Below are positions 12,685-22,026 of a stretch of 30,181 nucleotides of DNA, piece by piece. Both the position numbers and the translations under genes were made by a program. Position 1 is the first letter of the stretch. Each line of letters begins with the position of its first letter. Source of the stretch: CAZUPF01 sp964622035 (GTDB taxonomy: Bacteria > Patescibacteriota > WWE3 > JAUXAW01 > JAYEID01); assembly GCA_964622035.1 (NCBI GenBank), contig CAZUPF010000003.1, positions 1 to 30,181 of the forward strand, in the 5' to 3' direction. Below the pieces are notes generated by a model. It saw only the letters and a list, made by a program, of their open reading frames with translations, made no database searches and was not told the origin of the DNA.

Positions 12685-13398
12685 ATGGGAATTTTATATC
12701 TGGTCTCGACTCCCATTGGTAACCTTGAAGACATTACTCTACGTGCGGCCAAGACTCTGCTGGGGGTGGATTTGATTCTCTGTGAGGATACCCGACGGTC
12801 CGGGCGGCTACTGGAGTGGCTTCGTAGCTCGGAGGAGCTGTGTTTACCGGAACAGCCGCGTCCGGAGCTTCTTTCCTACACTGATTACACCCGGGGAAAG
12901 AGGACAGATGCCGTTTTGGCTCGCTTGGCTCGGGGGCAGACTGTGGCGCTTATTTCTGATGCCGGTACTCCCCTCCTCTCCGATCCTGGGTTTAAGTTGG
13001 TGCAGGAAGTTATCCGGGCGTCGGCCGATTTTGCAGTGCGGGTTGAGTCTTTGCCGGGGGCCAACGCCATCCTGCCCGCGCTACAGCTATCCGGTCTCCC
13101 GCCGGACAGATTTGTTTTTTTGGGTTTTCTGCCAAAGAAGTCGGGAAGACGGAAGAAGCTTTTAGAAGATCTGATTGGCACGCCCCTCACCGTTATTTGC
13201 TTTGAATCGCCGCACCGGTTACTGGCTACTCTGGAGGATATTTATGCTATTTCGGAGGAGACGGGCGTGGCTGTCTGTCGTGAGTTAACTAAGCTGCACG
13301 AGGAGGTTTTTCGTGGCTCGGTGTCTGCGGCTTTGGCGCATTTCCGTTCCCAAGGGATAAAGGGGGAGGCGACGATCGTCTTCCGATTTCCGGATTAG
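12685..13398 (+). CDS. rsmI: 16S rRNA (cytidine 1402 2'-O)-methyltransferase RsmI (237 aa)
   Basis: RsmI methylates the ribose of C1402 in the 16S rRNA decoding centre using S-adenosylmethionine. The tetrapyrrole-methylase fold motifs are present: YLVSTPIGNLEDITLRA (near 5-21), LILCEDTRRSGRLL, VALISDAGTPLLSDPG (near 92-107) and ESLPGANAILPAL. ICFESPHRL (near 172-180) and the VCRELTKLHEEVFRG segment are specific to RsmI. ATG 12685 fits the family start and implies a leaderless mRNA. The end overlaps the convergent ackA by 4 bases. Confidence 0.95.
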   Translation: MGILYLVSTPIGNLEDITLRAAKTLLGVDLILCEDTRRSGRLLEWLRSSEELCLPEQPRPELLSYTDYTRGKRTDAVLARLARGQTVALISDAGTPLLSDPGFKLVQEVIRASADFAVRVESLPGANAILPALQLSGLPPDRFVFLGFLPKKSGRRKKLLEDLIGTPLTVICFESPHRLLATLEDIYAISEETGVAVCRELTKLHEEVFRGSVSAALAHFRSQGIKGEATIVFRFPD

Positions 13399-14447
13399 AC
13401 TAGCGCGTGTGAAACTTTGCGGGCAATAGCCAACTCCTCGTTAGTAGGGATGACCAGGACCGGGAAATCTCCCAAGACTTCAGTTAGGCCGTGAGTAATC
13501 ATTCCCCTGACCAGATCTGATCCTTCGGCGACCGCCCCAGTAAGGATCAGAGCATCTAAACCGCCAAGGGCAGTAGTGTAGGCGCCAATACCCTTTTTTA
13601 TTCGGTAGGCATACATTTGTAGGGCCAAACCGGCGCGGTACTTCTTTTCCGGTTCCGCCTCCTCATCACTGGCCATTGCGAGGATCTCCCGCACATCTCC
13701 GCTAAGTCCGGAGACTCCGGCGAGCCCTGATTTTTTGTTAAGCATTTGCCTAATTTCTGAGATTGTTAACCCGCCCTCTTCTTGCAGGAGAAGAGGGATT
13801 GACGGATCTATGTTTCCTGAGCGAGTGGACATCATCAGCCCCTCAAGCGGGGTCATCCCCATGGAGGTATCAATTGGTTGTCCGTTTTCGATAGCTGTAA
13901 TTGAGGCGCCCGCTCCCAAGTGGCAGGTAATGAGCCGTAACTCGTTGAGGGGGCGTTTAAGTTTTTTTGCTGCTTCATGAGCAGCATACTCGTGGGAAAG
14001 GCCATGGAAACCGTAGCGGAGTAGTTGGTATTTTTCGGTTATTTTTCGTGGTAGCGGGTAAAGGCGCGCATAGTCTGGCAAATTAGTGAAGAACTCGGTG
14101 TCAAAGCAAGCGATGTTGGGAGTCTGCGCGTAAGTTTCGCGGCAAACCTTGATAAGTCTTAGCGCAGGCGGATTATGCAGGGGTGCTAGCGTGCCCGCCT
14201 TCTGGAGACTACTAAGAACTGCTGTGGTTATTTCCGTTGGTTGGCGAAAATCGGCTCCTCCGTGAACGACCCGGTGCCCAATAACATCTAGATCTTTAAG
14301 GTCTAAACTATCTAGGATACCTGTTGTTAGTTTTTCTAGGTTGGAGAAATCCGGGTACTCGGCTCTTTCTCCGGCGATCTGGTTTAGCTTTTTATCAAAA
14401 AGCGCCCAACGGAGGGAGGCGCTGCCCGCATTGAAGACTAAAATCAT
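13395..14447 (-). CDS. ackA: Acetate kinase (350 aa)
   Basis: The enzyme transfers phosphate from acetyl phosphate to ADP, making ATP and acetate. Motifs are VFNAGSASLRW (N6; usually NSGSSSLK), GHRVVHGG (R59), FDTEFF (D116; usually FDTAFH), RYGFHGLSHEYAA, TCHLGAGASITAI and DTSMGMTPLEGLMMSTRSG. At 350 residues it is about 50 shorter than the usual enzyme, and the FDTEFF form departs from consensus, but the catalytic Arg and Asp are kept. ATGA overlap with pduL makes the acetyl-CoA to acetate pair translationally coupled. It is the last gene of the ruvB-led operon. Confidence 0.93.
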   Translation of the reverse strand: MILVFNAGSASLRWALFDKKLNQIAGERAEYPDFSNLEKLTTGILDSLDLKDLDVIGHRVVHGGADFRQPTEITTAVLSSLQKAGTLAPLHNPPALRLIKVCRETYAQTPNIACFDTEFFTNLPDYARLYPLPRKITEKYQLLRYGFHGLSHEYAAHEAAKKLKRPLNELRLITCHLGAGASITAIENGQPIDTSMGMTPLEGLMMSTRSGNIDPSIPLLLQEEGGLTISEIRQMLNKKSGLAGVSGLSGDVREILAMASDEEAEPEKKYRAGLALQMYAYRIKKGIGAYTTALGGLDALILTGAVAEGSDLVRGMITHGLTEVLGDFPVLVIPTNEELAIARKVSHALV

Positions 14448-15016
14448 ATTAGTGTTCCGGACTCTCCAGTCTCGATACCTGCGGCATTAGCCTCGTCGGT
14501 ATCGATGTGCATTGCCAGTTTGTAATTTGGCGCTACGCGAACGAGAACATTCTCAAAAACCACACTGCGCGGGTCGGAGTCGATATTTATACCTACCAGT
14601 GTCCCGTCTTCCAGACCAGCTTCTACGGCTTCGAGAGGACTCAAATGAAGGTGCCGCCAGGCAATAATCGCCCCCCGGGCAAGCTCTACCACCCCTTTCG
14701 GACCAACCAGGGTGATTCCCGGCGTTCCGGCGTGCTCTAGCTCGTGGGTGTCGCGGATAGGGGGGTCGATTCTCAACAACCGCGCGTCAGTTTTGGAGAT
14801 TTCCACCTGATTGTAGCTGCGGAGAGGGCCGAGAATGCGAACTTGAGCAATCTCCGCCTGAGGGGTTTTGATGGTGACCGTCTCTTCGGCCGCGAATGTT
14901 CCTGGTTGGGAAAGTTCTTTTCGGGGATGGAGCGTGGCTCCCGGACCAAATAATTTCTCCAGGGTTTTTTGATCTAGATGAACATGGCGCGCCGAGACTT
15001 CGATGGGAATTATCAT
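14444..15016 (-). CDS. pduL: Phosphate acyltransferase PduL type (190 aa)
   Basis: PduL converts acetyl-CoA and phosphate to acetyl phosphate and CoA; it is unrelated to classical Pta. Metal-binding histidine motifs are visible: IEVSARHVHL (near 5-14), IAWRHLHLSPLEA and KLAMHIDTDEANAAG. There is no N-terminal extension of the kind that targets PduL to microcompartments, so it should be cytosolic. The start is ATG 15016, which overlaps the gpmI stop as ATGA; upstream in-frame sequence is antisense-like. It works directly with AckA, the next gene. Confidence 0.92.
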   Translation of the reverse strand: MIIPIEVSARHVHLDQKTLEKLFGPGATLHPRKELSQPGTFAAEETVTIKTPQAEIAQVRILGPLRSYNQVEISKTDARLLRIDPPIRDTHELEHAGTPGITLVGPKGVVELARGAIIAWRHLHLSPLEAVEAGLEDGTLVGINIDSDPRSVVFENVLVRVAPNYKLAMHIDTDEANAAGIETGESGTLI

Positions 15017-16560
15017 AGTAAGCTTTTTCCCGTCATTAAGCTGGGCTTGGGGATCCCCATCAATTTTAGCACGGTTGGGGCGATGTCGGCGAGGATTCCA
15101 CTTTGAAGCTCTTGCGGTCGAAAGATCTCTTTGGTCCCGACCGCAATGAAGGGAACGCGGTTGTTGGAATGGGACGTCGATGTCTCTCCAGTAGTGAGGT
15201 CGATCATTTCTTCGGCGTTGCCGTGATCGGCGGTGATTAGGCACACCCCTCCTGCTGTTAGAACGGCAAGGACGATATTCTTTAATGCTTTGTCTGTTGC
15301 CTCTATCCCTTTAATGGCGGCCTTGATGATTCCAGTATGGCCCAGCATATCAGGATTGGCCAAATTTACTAGAACAAAGTCATAAGGATTTTGAACTAGC
15401 CTCTGTTCCACCTCGCTGGCTATGGTAGCTGCGGACATTTCCGGATCCTGGTCGTAGGTAGCGGCTTTTGATGACGGCACGACGACCCGGTCTTCTCCAG
15501 AATAGGGGGGCTCAATTCCCCCATTGAAGTAGTAAGTGACATAAGCATATTTTTCACTTTCAGCCACGTGCAACTGCCTTCTCCCCTGTTGCGAAACGAC
15601 TTGGGCCAGGTTTGCTCTGATTTGGTGGGGCACAAAAGCTGAGGCGGAAACAGGAATTCCCGTCTCGTACTCGACGAGGCTGACGAAGAAGAGATTAGCT
15701 AGATAAACTTCTCTATCGAAGTACTTAAAATTTTCCAGAACGAAGGCCTTAGTTAGCTGCCGAGCGCGGTCGGCTCGAAAGTTGAAGAAGATAAGGGTGT
15801 CCTCATCGGCTATCGGGTTTCCTCCGATCAGGGTTGGTTTGATAAATTCGTCTGTTTCCCCGCGGGCGTAAGCCTGCCCAATCGCCTCTTCGATAGTGTT
15901 GGCCTTCTCCCCCTCTCCTTTGGTGAGGGCGCGGTAGGCTTTATCTGTTCTTTCCCAGCGGCGATCCCGGTCCATGGCGTAGTACCGCCCCATTATTGAG
16001 ACAACCTTCCCTACTCCTAGTTCGTCTATTTTTGCCGTGACCTGGGCGGCGAATTTCTGGGCGGATTTGGGGGGGCTATCGCGCCCATCGGCGAAGAAGT
16101 GTATTTTTACCTTGTCGTGGGAGAGCCCCTCTTTAGCGCAGAGATTCAGAAGGGCAAACAAGTGGTCAATGCTAGAGTGAACGGTCCCCCCGCCGACCAG
16201 ACCCAGCAGATGGAGGCGGCCATCACCCTCTTTTGCTTTGTGAATGGCTTGTATAAAGGCCGGATTTTTGAAAAAGGTTTTGTCTTCGATGGTGCAGTTT
16301 ATTCTGGAGACATCCTGCCAGACAATTCGCCCGGCACCGATGTTGAGGTGTCCAACTTCCGAGGTGCCAACCTCTCCCTCGGGAAGTCCCACGGCTTTTC
16401 CCGAAGCCTTAAGTTGTGTGTGTGGATGAGCCACCCAGAGGCGGTCGAAAAACGGTGTTTTGGCCTGCTCGATAGCATTCCCCGGCCCCGGAGGAGCCAG
16501 GCCCCAACCATCGAGGATAACAAGGGCCACAGGTTTGTAGATGTTATTACCTGTGCTCAT
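15013..16560 (-). CDS. gpmI: 2,3-bisphosphoglycerate-independent phosphoglycerate mutase (515 aa)
   Basis: The enzyme interconverts 3- and 2-phosphoglycerate with two metal ions and a phosphoserine intermediate. VALVILDGWGLAPPGPGNAI (near 11-30) binds metal. S67 in GTSEVGHLNIGAGR is the catalytic serine; consensus here is GNSEVGH, so the Asn is Thr. FFADGRDSPPKSA, GRYYAMDRDRRW, FFNFRADRARQLTKA and LITADHGNAEEM complete the pattern. The length is normal. The 14-base overlap with eno places the two consecutive glycolytic steps in one transcript. Confidence 0.95.
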   Translation of the reverse strand: MSTGNNIYKPVALVILDGWGLAPPGPGNAIEQAKTPFFDRLWVAHPHTQLKASGKAVGLPEGEVGTSEVGHLNIGAGRIVWQDVSRINCTIEDKTFFKNPAFIQAIHKAKEGDGRLHLLGLVGGGTVHSSIDHLFALLNLCAKEGLSHDKVKIHFFADGRDSPPKSAQKFAAQVTAKIDELGVGKVVSIMGRYYAMDRDRRWERTDKAYRALTKGEGEKANTIEEAIGQAYARGETDEFIKPTLIGGNPIADEDTLIFFNFRADRARQLTKAFVLENFKYFDREVYLANLFFVSLVEYETGIPVSASAFVPHQIRANLAQVVSQQGRRQLHVAESEKYAYVTYYFNGGIEPPYSGEDRVVVPSSKAATYDQDPEMSAATIASEVEQRLVQNPYDFVLVNLANPDMLGHTGIIKAAIKGIEATDKALKNIVLAVLTAGGVCLITADHGNAEEMIDLTTGETSTSHSNNRVPFIAVGTKEIFRPQELQSGILADIAPTVLKLMGIPKPSLMTGKSLL

Positions 16561-17791
16561 GCGTATGGTTGGGTTCGGTTTTTAATTCCCGCTCGATCGC
16601 TAGCAGCCGGTTATATTTCGCTACCCGCTCGCCTCTAGCGGGGGCGCCAAATTTGACATACTCCGCTCTAATCCCCACTGCTAGGTCGGAAAGCAAGCTA
16701 GAGTTAGTTTCCCCGGCGCGGTGAGAAACAATGATCTTGAGGCCACCCTTCTTAGCCATTTTGGCAAATTCTAGTGTCTCGCTTAGGGTTCCTACTTGGT
16801 TAGGCTTCACAATAACCGCGGCAAACAGGTTCTCCTTAACTAGGGACTTTAACTTTTTAGGGTCAGTTACGGTTAGATCATCAGCGACAAGTATCATCCC
16901 CGCGAGCTCTTTGGCGGCTCTCCAACCTTCCAAATCGGTTTCAGCGAATGGATCCTCTAGAGAGAAGAGCGACGGAAATTGGTTTTTTAGATCCTGATAG
17001 AGGAGTAGCAACTCATTTGCGTTTTTTGTTTGCTGAATTCCGGAGAGCTGATAGACTTTACCGCGTAAGAAGGAATTGGCGGCAATATCCAGACACATTC
17101 CTACTTTCTCAACCTCTGTTCCGCTGTTGGCGATTGCTTCCTTAAGGATGGCGAAGGCCTGGATAGTGTTTAGTTTCTGGGGCCAGAAGCCCCCCTCGAT
17201 CCCGACAGAAGTTTCGAAGCCGCGCCCGTCCAGGATTGCCTCTAGAGCATGATATATCTTCGTTCCTACCTCCAGTTTAGTTACGAAGGGGCCCGGACTT
17301 TCTGGGCAGATCATATACTCCTGAAAGTCCCGAGCGCTTTTGGCGTGCTCCCCTCCTTCAAGCATCAGCAACATGGGGTGGGGGAGGCTGTAGTCGGCCG
17401 TCGGTAACCCGCAAAGCGCAGTTATGTATTTGTAGAGGGGAAGATTTTGTGATTTAGCGGCGGCGTCAACTGCGGCTAGCGAAACGGAAAGGATAGCATT
17501 TGCCCCCAGATTGGCTTTATTCTCCGTTCCGTCGAGTTCAATTAATGCCTTGTCTATCTCGTATTGGCTCTCAGCCGCGAAACCCCTCAGTTGCGGGGCG
17601 ATCTTTTCATTAACATTGTTTATCGCTTCCGCTACTGGTAACAAGGCGGCCTCCTGCTTCCCAGTAGAAATTCCTGAGGGGACTTCGCCGATGCCCGTAG
17701 TCCCATCTTCGAGAAGGATATGGGTTTGCACTGTCCAGTCGCCTCGAGAATCGAGAATTTTATTGGAGGTGATGTTTGTTATTTTTGGCAT
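16547..17791 (-). CDS. eno: Enolase, divergent (414 aa)
   Basis: Enolase interconverts 2-phosphoglycerate and PEP. Catalytic E199 (IEGGFWP) and K329 (VIVKPNQVGTLSET), metal ligands D235 (CLDIAA), E279 (SLEDPF) and D304 (VADDLTVTD), and H149, H357 and K380 are kept. Several normally rigid motifs differ: GEVPSGISTG for GEAGVPSGASTG, GGEHAKS for GGxHAGN, EGGFWP for EGGFAP and SHRAGETNS for SHRSGETED. It is also about 15 residues short and ends in a His-rich tail (NHTHEHR). It should be active but is an outlier. It lies 17 bases downstream of ppsA and overlaps gpmI by 14. Confidence 0.93.
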   Translation of the reverse strand: MPKITNITSNKILDSRGDWTVQTHILLEDGTTGIGEVPSGISTGKQEAALLPVAEAINNVNEKIAPQLRGFAAESQYEIDKALIELDGTENKANLGANAILSVSLAAVDAAAKSQNLPLYKYITALCGLPTADYSLPHPMLLMLEGGEHAKSARDFQEYMICPESPGPFVTKLEVGTKIYHALEAILDGRGFETSVGIEGGFWPQKLNTIQAFAILKEAIANSGTEVEKVGMCLDIAANSFLRGKVYQLSGIQQTKNANELLLLYQDLKNQFPSLFSLEDPFAETDLEGWRAAKELAGMILVADDLTVTDPKKLKSLVKENLFAAVIVKPNQVGTLSETLEFAKMAKKGGLKIIVSHRAGETNSSLLSDLAVGIRAEYVKFGAPARGERVAKYNRLLAIERELKTEPNHTHEHR

Positions 17792-17808
17792 GCTATGTTT
17801 CTAGGTCA

Positions 17809-20085
17809 CTAGCTGCTAACAACCTCTCTCTCCGCCTCACGGACAGCATCTCTCGTTTTCTCAATAGCATCCGGGCTAACGGAGATACTAGTTATGCCCC
17901 ATTCTACCAAGTTTTTTACCATTTGGGGGTACTGGCTGGGTGCCTGGCCGCAGATCGAGCTGCTAATACCATGCGCAGCGGCCTTTTGGATTGTTTCTCT
18001 GATCATCCAGGTTACGGCGTCATTTTGTTCGTCAAAACTGTCGTTTAATTTAGCATTGTCCCGATCCACTCCTAAAGTAAGCTGGGTAAGGTCATTAGAG
18101 CCGATCGAAACACCGTCAATTCCGATCCCGATGAACTTCTCCAAGAGGATTACATTGGCGGGAATTTCGACCATTAGCCACAGTTTGAGTGAGCTGTTAC
18201 GATGGAGACCGACCTCGCTCATGATTTTCTTGACGGCAATCAGCTCTTCCGGAGTGCGCACGAAGGGGATCATTACCCAGAGGTTTTTCCGGTAACGCCG
18301 TACCTTTTTGATGGCTTCGAGCTCGATCTTGAAGACCTCGGGATCGGCGATGTAGCGCGAGGCGCCGCGAAATCCCAGCATGGGGTTGGCCTCTTCGCCC
18401 TCAAACTTCGCTCCTCCCTTAAGGTTTCGGTACTCACTAGTTTTAAAATCGTTGGTGCGGTAGATAACTGGTCGGGGCGCAAAGGCCTTGGTCATTTGGA
18501 GCAGGCCCTCGTAGAGGCGATCGGTTAGCTGTTCCTTCTTCCCTGTTTTAATTAAGTGGCGGGGGTGGCTACCGATTTCGGCGAACATAAATTCGGCACG
18601 GAGGAGACCGACGCCATCCACAGCCATTGCGGCGACCTCTTCGGCTAGATCAGTCTGGCCCAGGTTGACATATATTTTTGTCGCGGTCTTCGGCCCCGCG
18701 GATCCTACCGCCCTTGGAGTTTCCTTTTCAATTTCCAGAGTCTCCTTGGGTGAGATCTCTCCCGTGTACACTTTCCCCTCCTTACCAACGACAGTGATAA
18801 TCTCTCCCTCAGTGAGCATGCTTGTTGCCTCCTCGGTACCGACGATACAGGGTATGCCAAGCTCTCGGGAGACAATAGCGGCATGAGAAGTCATTCCGCC
18901 CTGATCGGTGACGATAGCCACCGCCCGCTTCATCGCGGGAACAAAGTCGGGGTTGGTCATTTTAGTGACCAGGATATCGCCTTTTTTGATCCTATTTAGT
19001 TCTTTTGAGGAGGAGAGGATTTTTACTGGTCCGGAGGCCCTGCCCGGCGCCGCCCCAATTCCGGTGAGGAGGATAACCCCTTTTTTGTCGGTTAGTGCCT
19101 GGTCTTCTCCCATCTCAGGAGCGATATCCTTGATGGTGGTGACGGGGCGTGTTTGAACGATGTAGACTTTTTTGCGCGAAAAAACCCACTCGATGTCTTG
19201 GGGAAAGTCGTAGTGTTCCTCAATCTTTCGCCCCCACTCGGCAACCTGCCTAATGTATTTGTCGGGGATTTTCTGGGCCTTTTCAAAGGCTTTCGATACT
19301 GGAAGCTTGCCCCCGGCGGCAATTTGGAAAGGTTGTTTGGCAATGTGTTTGTCCAGAATTTTTAGAGTGCTTTTCTCAAGCACATAGCGGTCGGGAGTGA
19401 ACATCCCTTGAACTAGCCCATCACCGAGGCCGTAGACGGCCTCGATCAGTATTTTCTCTTGATCGTTGGTTACGGGTTCGAGGGTGAACATTACTCCGGA
19501 GACTTCGGCGGCAACCATTCTTTGCACCGGGACAGCTAGCCCGACGGTGATATGTTCAAAACCGTTTGTTTCCCGGTAGAAGATGGCTCGGGCGGTGAAG
19601 AGAGAGGCCCAGGCGCTTCTGACTGCTTTGAGCACCCCCTCCTCACCCTTAATATTCAGGTATGTTTCCTGCTGTCCAGCGAAGGAGGCCTCCGGTAAAT
19701 CCTCGGCCGTAGCCGAGGAGCGTACGGCGACGAGAACATCGCCTACCCCCGAGAGTTTTCGGTAGGCCTCCCTGACTTCGGTCTCTATTTGGGGCGGAAT
19801 TTTTGAGGCGACGATGTGGGCCTTTATTTTGGCGGAGGCCTGTTCGAGGGCGTCGGAGTCTTCGCTATCGAGTCCTGCCAGCTCTTTTTGGACCTTCTTT
19901 TTTAGACTGCCGCGCCCGAGCATATCGAAGTAGGCGGCGGCCGTGACGGTGAACCCATCCGGGACCGGCGCTCCCATCTTGGTCAGCTCACCGAGATTGG
20001 CTGATTTTCCACCAACGAGCGGAAGATCATGGCGGTCGGTTTCGGAGAACCAGAGGATTAGTTTTTGGGATTTATCTTTGCTCAT
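17809..20085 (-). CDS. ppsA: Phosphoenolpyruvate synthase (pyruvate, water dikinase) (758 aa)
   Basis: The enzyme makes PEP from pyruvate and ATP, and in some anaerobes may also run toward pyruvate. The N-terminal ATP-grasp domain opens PLVGGKSANLGELTKMGAPV (near 22-41) and holds AVRSSATAEDLPEASFAGQQ. The swivelling domain has catalytic H401 in TDQGGMTSHAAIVSRELG. The C-terminal PEP-binding barrel has GLLRAEFMF, MLGFRGASRY and SIGSNDLTQLTLGVDRDN. DQGGMTSHAAIVSR identifies PEP synthase rather than the phosphate dikinase. No pyruvate kinase gene is seen in the window. It overlaps pgi by 14 bases and precedes eno. Confidence 0.93.
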   Translation of the reverse strand: MSKDKSQKLILWFSETDRHDLPLVGGKSANLGELTKMGAPVPDGFTVTAAAYFDMLGRGSLKKKVQKELAGLDSEDSDALEQASAKIKAHIVASKIPPQIETEVREAYRKLSGVGDVLVAVRSSATAEDLPEASFAGQQETYLNIKGEEGVLKAVRSAWASLFTARAIFYRETNGFEHITVGLAVPVQRMVAAEVSGVMFTLEPVTNDQEKILIEAVYGLGDGLVQGMFTPDRYVLEKSTLKILDKHIAKQPFQIAAGGKLPVSKAFEKAQKIPDKYIRQVAEWGRKIEEHYDFPQDIEWVFSRKKVYIVQTRPVTTIKDIAPEMGEDQALTDKKGVILLTGIGAAPGRASGPVKILSSSKELNRIKKGDILVTKMTNPDFVPAMKRAVAIVTDQGGMTSHAAIVSRELGIPCIVGTEEATSMLTEGEIITVVGKEGKVYTGEISPKETLEIEKETPRAVGSAGPKTATKIYVNLGQTDLAEEVAAMAVDGVGLLRAEFMFAEIGSHPRHLIKTGKKEQLTDRLYEGLLQMTKAFAPRPVIYRTNDFKTSEYRNLKGGAKFEGEEANPMLGFRGASRYIADPEVFKIELEAIKKVRRYRKNLWVMIPFVRTPEELIAVKKIMSEVGLHRNSSLKLWLMVEIPANVILLEKFIGIGIDGVSIGSNDLTQLTLGVDRDNAKLNDSFDEQNDAVTWMIRETIQKAAAHGISSSICGQAPSQYPQMVKNLVEWGITSISVSPDAIEKTRDAVREAEREVVSS

Positions 20086-20626
20086 TGGGCAGGGCGGTTA
20101 TTTTCGGAACTGTCTGGTAATTGTTGTTCTTGACGAGTTCGAATGTTTTGGTCTTGTCGCGACTCTCCACCACATAATACCCAAACCCCTGCTGATCTTC
20201 AATGAGGTGGTAGTCGTTTTTCACATCTTTTCTGATCCAATTGAGGAGCAGCAGCGGCCCACGGCCTAGATTAATAACTTCGTGGTGCCAACCGGCGGGG
20301 ACAGTAATCTCCTCACCAGCCGCAACGAGGGTAAGTTGTAATCTGGCAATAACATCTCGGTTTTTCATTTGTTGCCGGAGGAAGAGTGCTTTCCCGACTA
20401 GTACGCGGTAGGTTTCGGACGCCTTACTGGTGTGGATGTGCCCGAAAGTTTTGTTGAATTCCAAGCCCAACCGATTTGGTCGGAGAACGGTTAGGTCACA
20501 ACTTTTGCCTTTTTGCGATAGGAGGGGCAGGTGGCGGACCATTAAGTATGTCCACTCGGGTCCGCGAGCATTGGGGTCGAGCAGCACTTTTTTCATTCGC
20601 GAAAGCGGGCGGGTGGTTATTTTCAT
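20072..20626 (-). CDS. Cupin-type glucose-6-phosphate isomerase (184 aa)
   Basis: This is the small metal-dependent phosphoglucose isomerase known from Thermococcales and a few bacteria, unrelated to the classical 450-550-residue enzyme. The cupin ligands are visible: GHIHTSKASETYRVL (H-x-H-x6-E) and PAGWHHEVINLG. The C-terminal block NDYHLIEDQQGFGYYVVE matches the family end. It lies between pmm (ATGA overlap) and ppsA (14-base overlap), consistent with a role in supplying glucose 6-phosphate for Pmm or moving sugars into glycolysis. Another cupin sugar-phosphate isomerase is possible, but the context and the two motif blocks favour this call. Confidence 0.82.
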   Translation of the reverse strand: MKITTRPLSRMKKVLLDPNARGPEWTYLMVRHLPLLSQKGKSCDLTVLRPNRLGLEFNKTFGHIHTSKASETYRVLVGKALFLRQQMKNRDVIARLQLTLVAAGEEITVPAGWHHEVINLGRGPLLLLNWIRKDVKNDYHLIEDQQGFGYYVVESRDKTKTFELVKNNNYQTVPKITALPNEQR

Positions 20627-22026
20627 AAGTTATTTCCCACCTCCAGAAACTGGTTCAGCTGCGAGAGATCGACTTGGGGGTACTTCTCCAGCTTGGTTTT
20701 TACATCGCGCATGATTTTGATTAGCACCTTTTTGTTTTCGGCTTCGAATCTTAGCGAAAGACAGGGGGTGGTGTTTGAGGCGCGGATAAGTGCCCAAGCC
20801 GTCTCTGAAAAAATAATTCGGGCCCCACTCATTTCTTTGATGGGGTAGTCTTTCTGGTAGATCTGTTGGATCTCTTCTGCTATTTTAAACTTTTCCTCAT
20901 CGTGGCAGGGGGCTTTGATTTCCGGGGTATGGGCCGTTTGGGGGATACCTTGGTAGAGCTCGGAGAGGGGTTTTCGCGTGCGGGAAAGAAGCTCAATTAC
21001 TTTGGCTGCGGCGAATAGACCATCATCGAAGCAGTAGTGTTCTTGGAACATGGTGTGTCCGGAGAGCTCCCCACCTAGAAGAATCTGCGGGTCGTCCTTC
21101 ATACGCTCTTGGAAATAGGGGTGACCTGTCTGCATCATGATGGGGATTCCTCCAGCTTTCTCAATCTCCTTCTCCAGTACATAGGAGGACTTGATATCAA
21201 AGATGATTTTGGCTCCGGGATGCTTTTGCAATAGCTCTCTAGCGAGAAGGACTACAGTGGTGTCGTTTTCATGGAATTGGCCCTTTTCATCAACGATTCC
21301 GAAACGGTCGCCATCGGTATCGAAGGCCACACCGAGATCGGCCTTTTCTTTAAGAACAGTGTTCGTTAAATCTAGCGTGTTCACTCGGGCTTCTGGATTG
21401 GGCGTGTGGTAGGGATAGCTACCATTTAGGTTACCGTACAGGCTGATGACTTTAGTTCCCAGGCGTCGCATAAATTCGGGAGCAAATTTGGAGGCGGTGC
21501 CGTTTCCCGTATCAACGACCACTTTGAGATATGTATCCAGCGAGAAGGGTTTCAACGCCTCTTTGAAATAAAGTCCACTAAGGTTGGCATAGCCGATGCT
21601 GCCCTTTCCCCGTAGGAATTTACCAGAATGGAGAAGGTTCTTGAGCTTGCCAATCTCCGGACCGAAGACAGGGGCGCCGCTTTTGGTGAGGAGTTTAAAG
21701 CCGTTGTACTCTGGTGGGTTATGGCTGCCGGTGATGAGCGCTCCCCCATCGAAGCCCTCTTTGAGGACGCCCATTTGGATAATTGGGCGCAGAGAGAGCT
21801 CGGTATCAACAACGTTACAGCCGGTAGAGAGTGTTCCTTGGATGAAATAGGCCTCGAGAGCGTCGGAGGAGAAGCGGTTATCGCGGCCAACAAGGATGTT
21901 GCGCCCCGATGTTTCTTGGATGTAGGTACCAAATGACCGACCGATAACTTCAGCATCGGCGGGGTCCATATCCCGCCCGATAACGCCGCGGATGTCGTAA
22001 TCTCGAAAGATGTTTGGGTTAATCAT
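20623..22026 (-). CDS. Phosphomannomutase/phosphoglucomutase (467 aa)
   Basis: The enzyme moves phosphate between C6 and C1 of mannose or glucose. All four family loops are visible: the phosphoserine S101 in ITGSHNPPEYNGFK, metal-binding DTDGDRFG, the sugar-specificity loop GGELSGH and the phosphate-binding RASNTTPCLSLRFEAE. The N-terminal FRDYDIRGVIG is standard for the ManB/AlgC type, which commonly uses both sugars. It overlaps ruvB by 8 bases upstream and the cupin isomerase by 4 downstream. The products feed nucleotide-sugar and envelope synthesis. Confidence 0.92.
   Translation of the reverse strand: MINPNIFRDYDIRGVIGRDMDPADAEVIGRSFGTYIQETSGRNILVGRDNRFSSDALEAYFIQGTLSTGCNVVDTELSLRPIIQMGVLKEGFDGGALITGSHNPPEYNGFKLLTKSGAPVFGPEIGKLKNLLHSGKFLRGKGSIGYANLSGLYFKEALKPFSLDTYLKVVVDTGNGTASKFAPEFMRRLGTKVISLYGNLNGSYPYHTPNPEARVNTLDLTNTVLKEKADLGVAFDTDGDRFGIVDEKGQFHENDTTVVLLARELLQKHPGAKIIFDIKSSYVLEKEIEKAGGIPIMMQTGHPYFQERMKDDPQILLGGELSGHTMFQEHYCFDDGLFAAAKVIELLSRTRKPLSELYQGIPQTAHTPEIKAPCHDEEKFKIAEEIQQIYQKDYPIKEMSGARIIFSETAWALIRASNTTPCLSLRFEAENKKVLIKIMRDVKTKLEKYPQVDLSQLNQFLEVGNNL

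Noticed and set aside
12660..12752. Upstream extension of porG to 12752 (31 more residues)
   Set aside because: The extension is antisense to the start of rsmI, is basic low-quality sequence, and would place the start upstream of the porG promoter.
15017..15244. Upstream extension of pduL to 15244
   Set aside because: It overlaps the end of gpmI in another frame; the PduL family begins at MIIPIEVSARH, with an ATGA overlap at 15013-15016.
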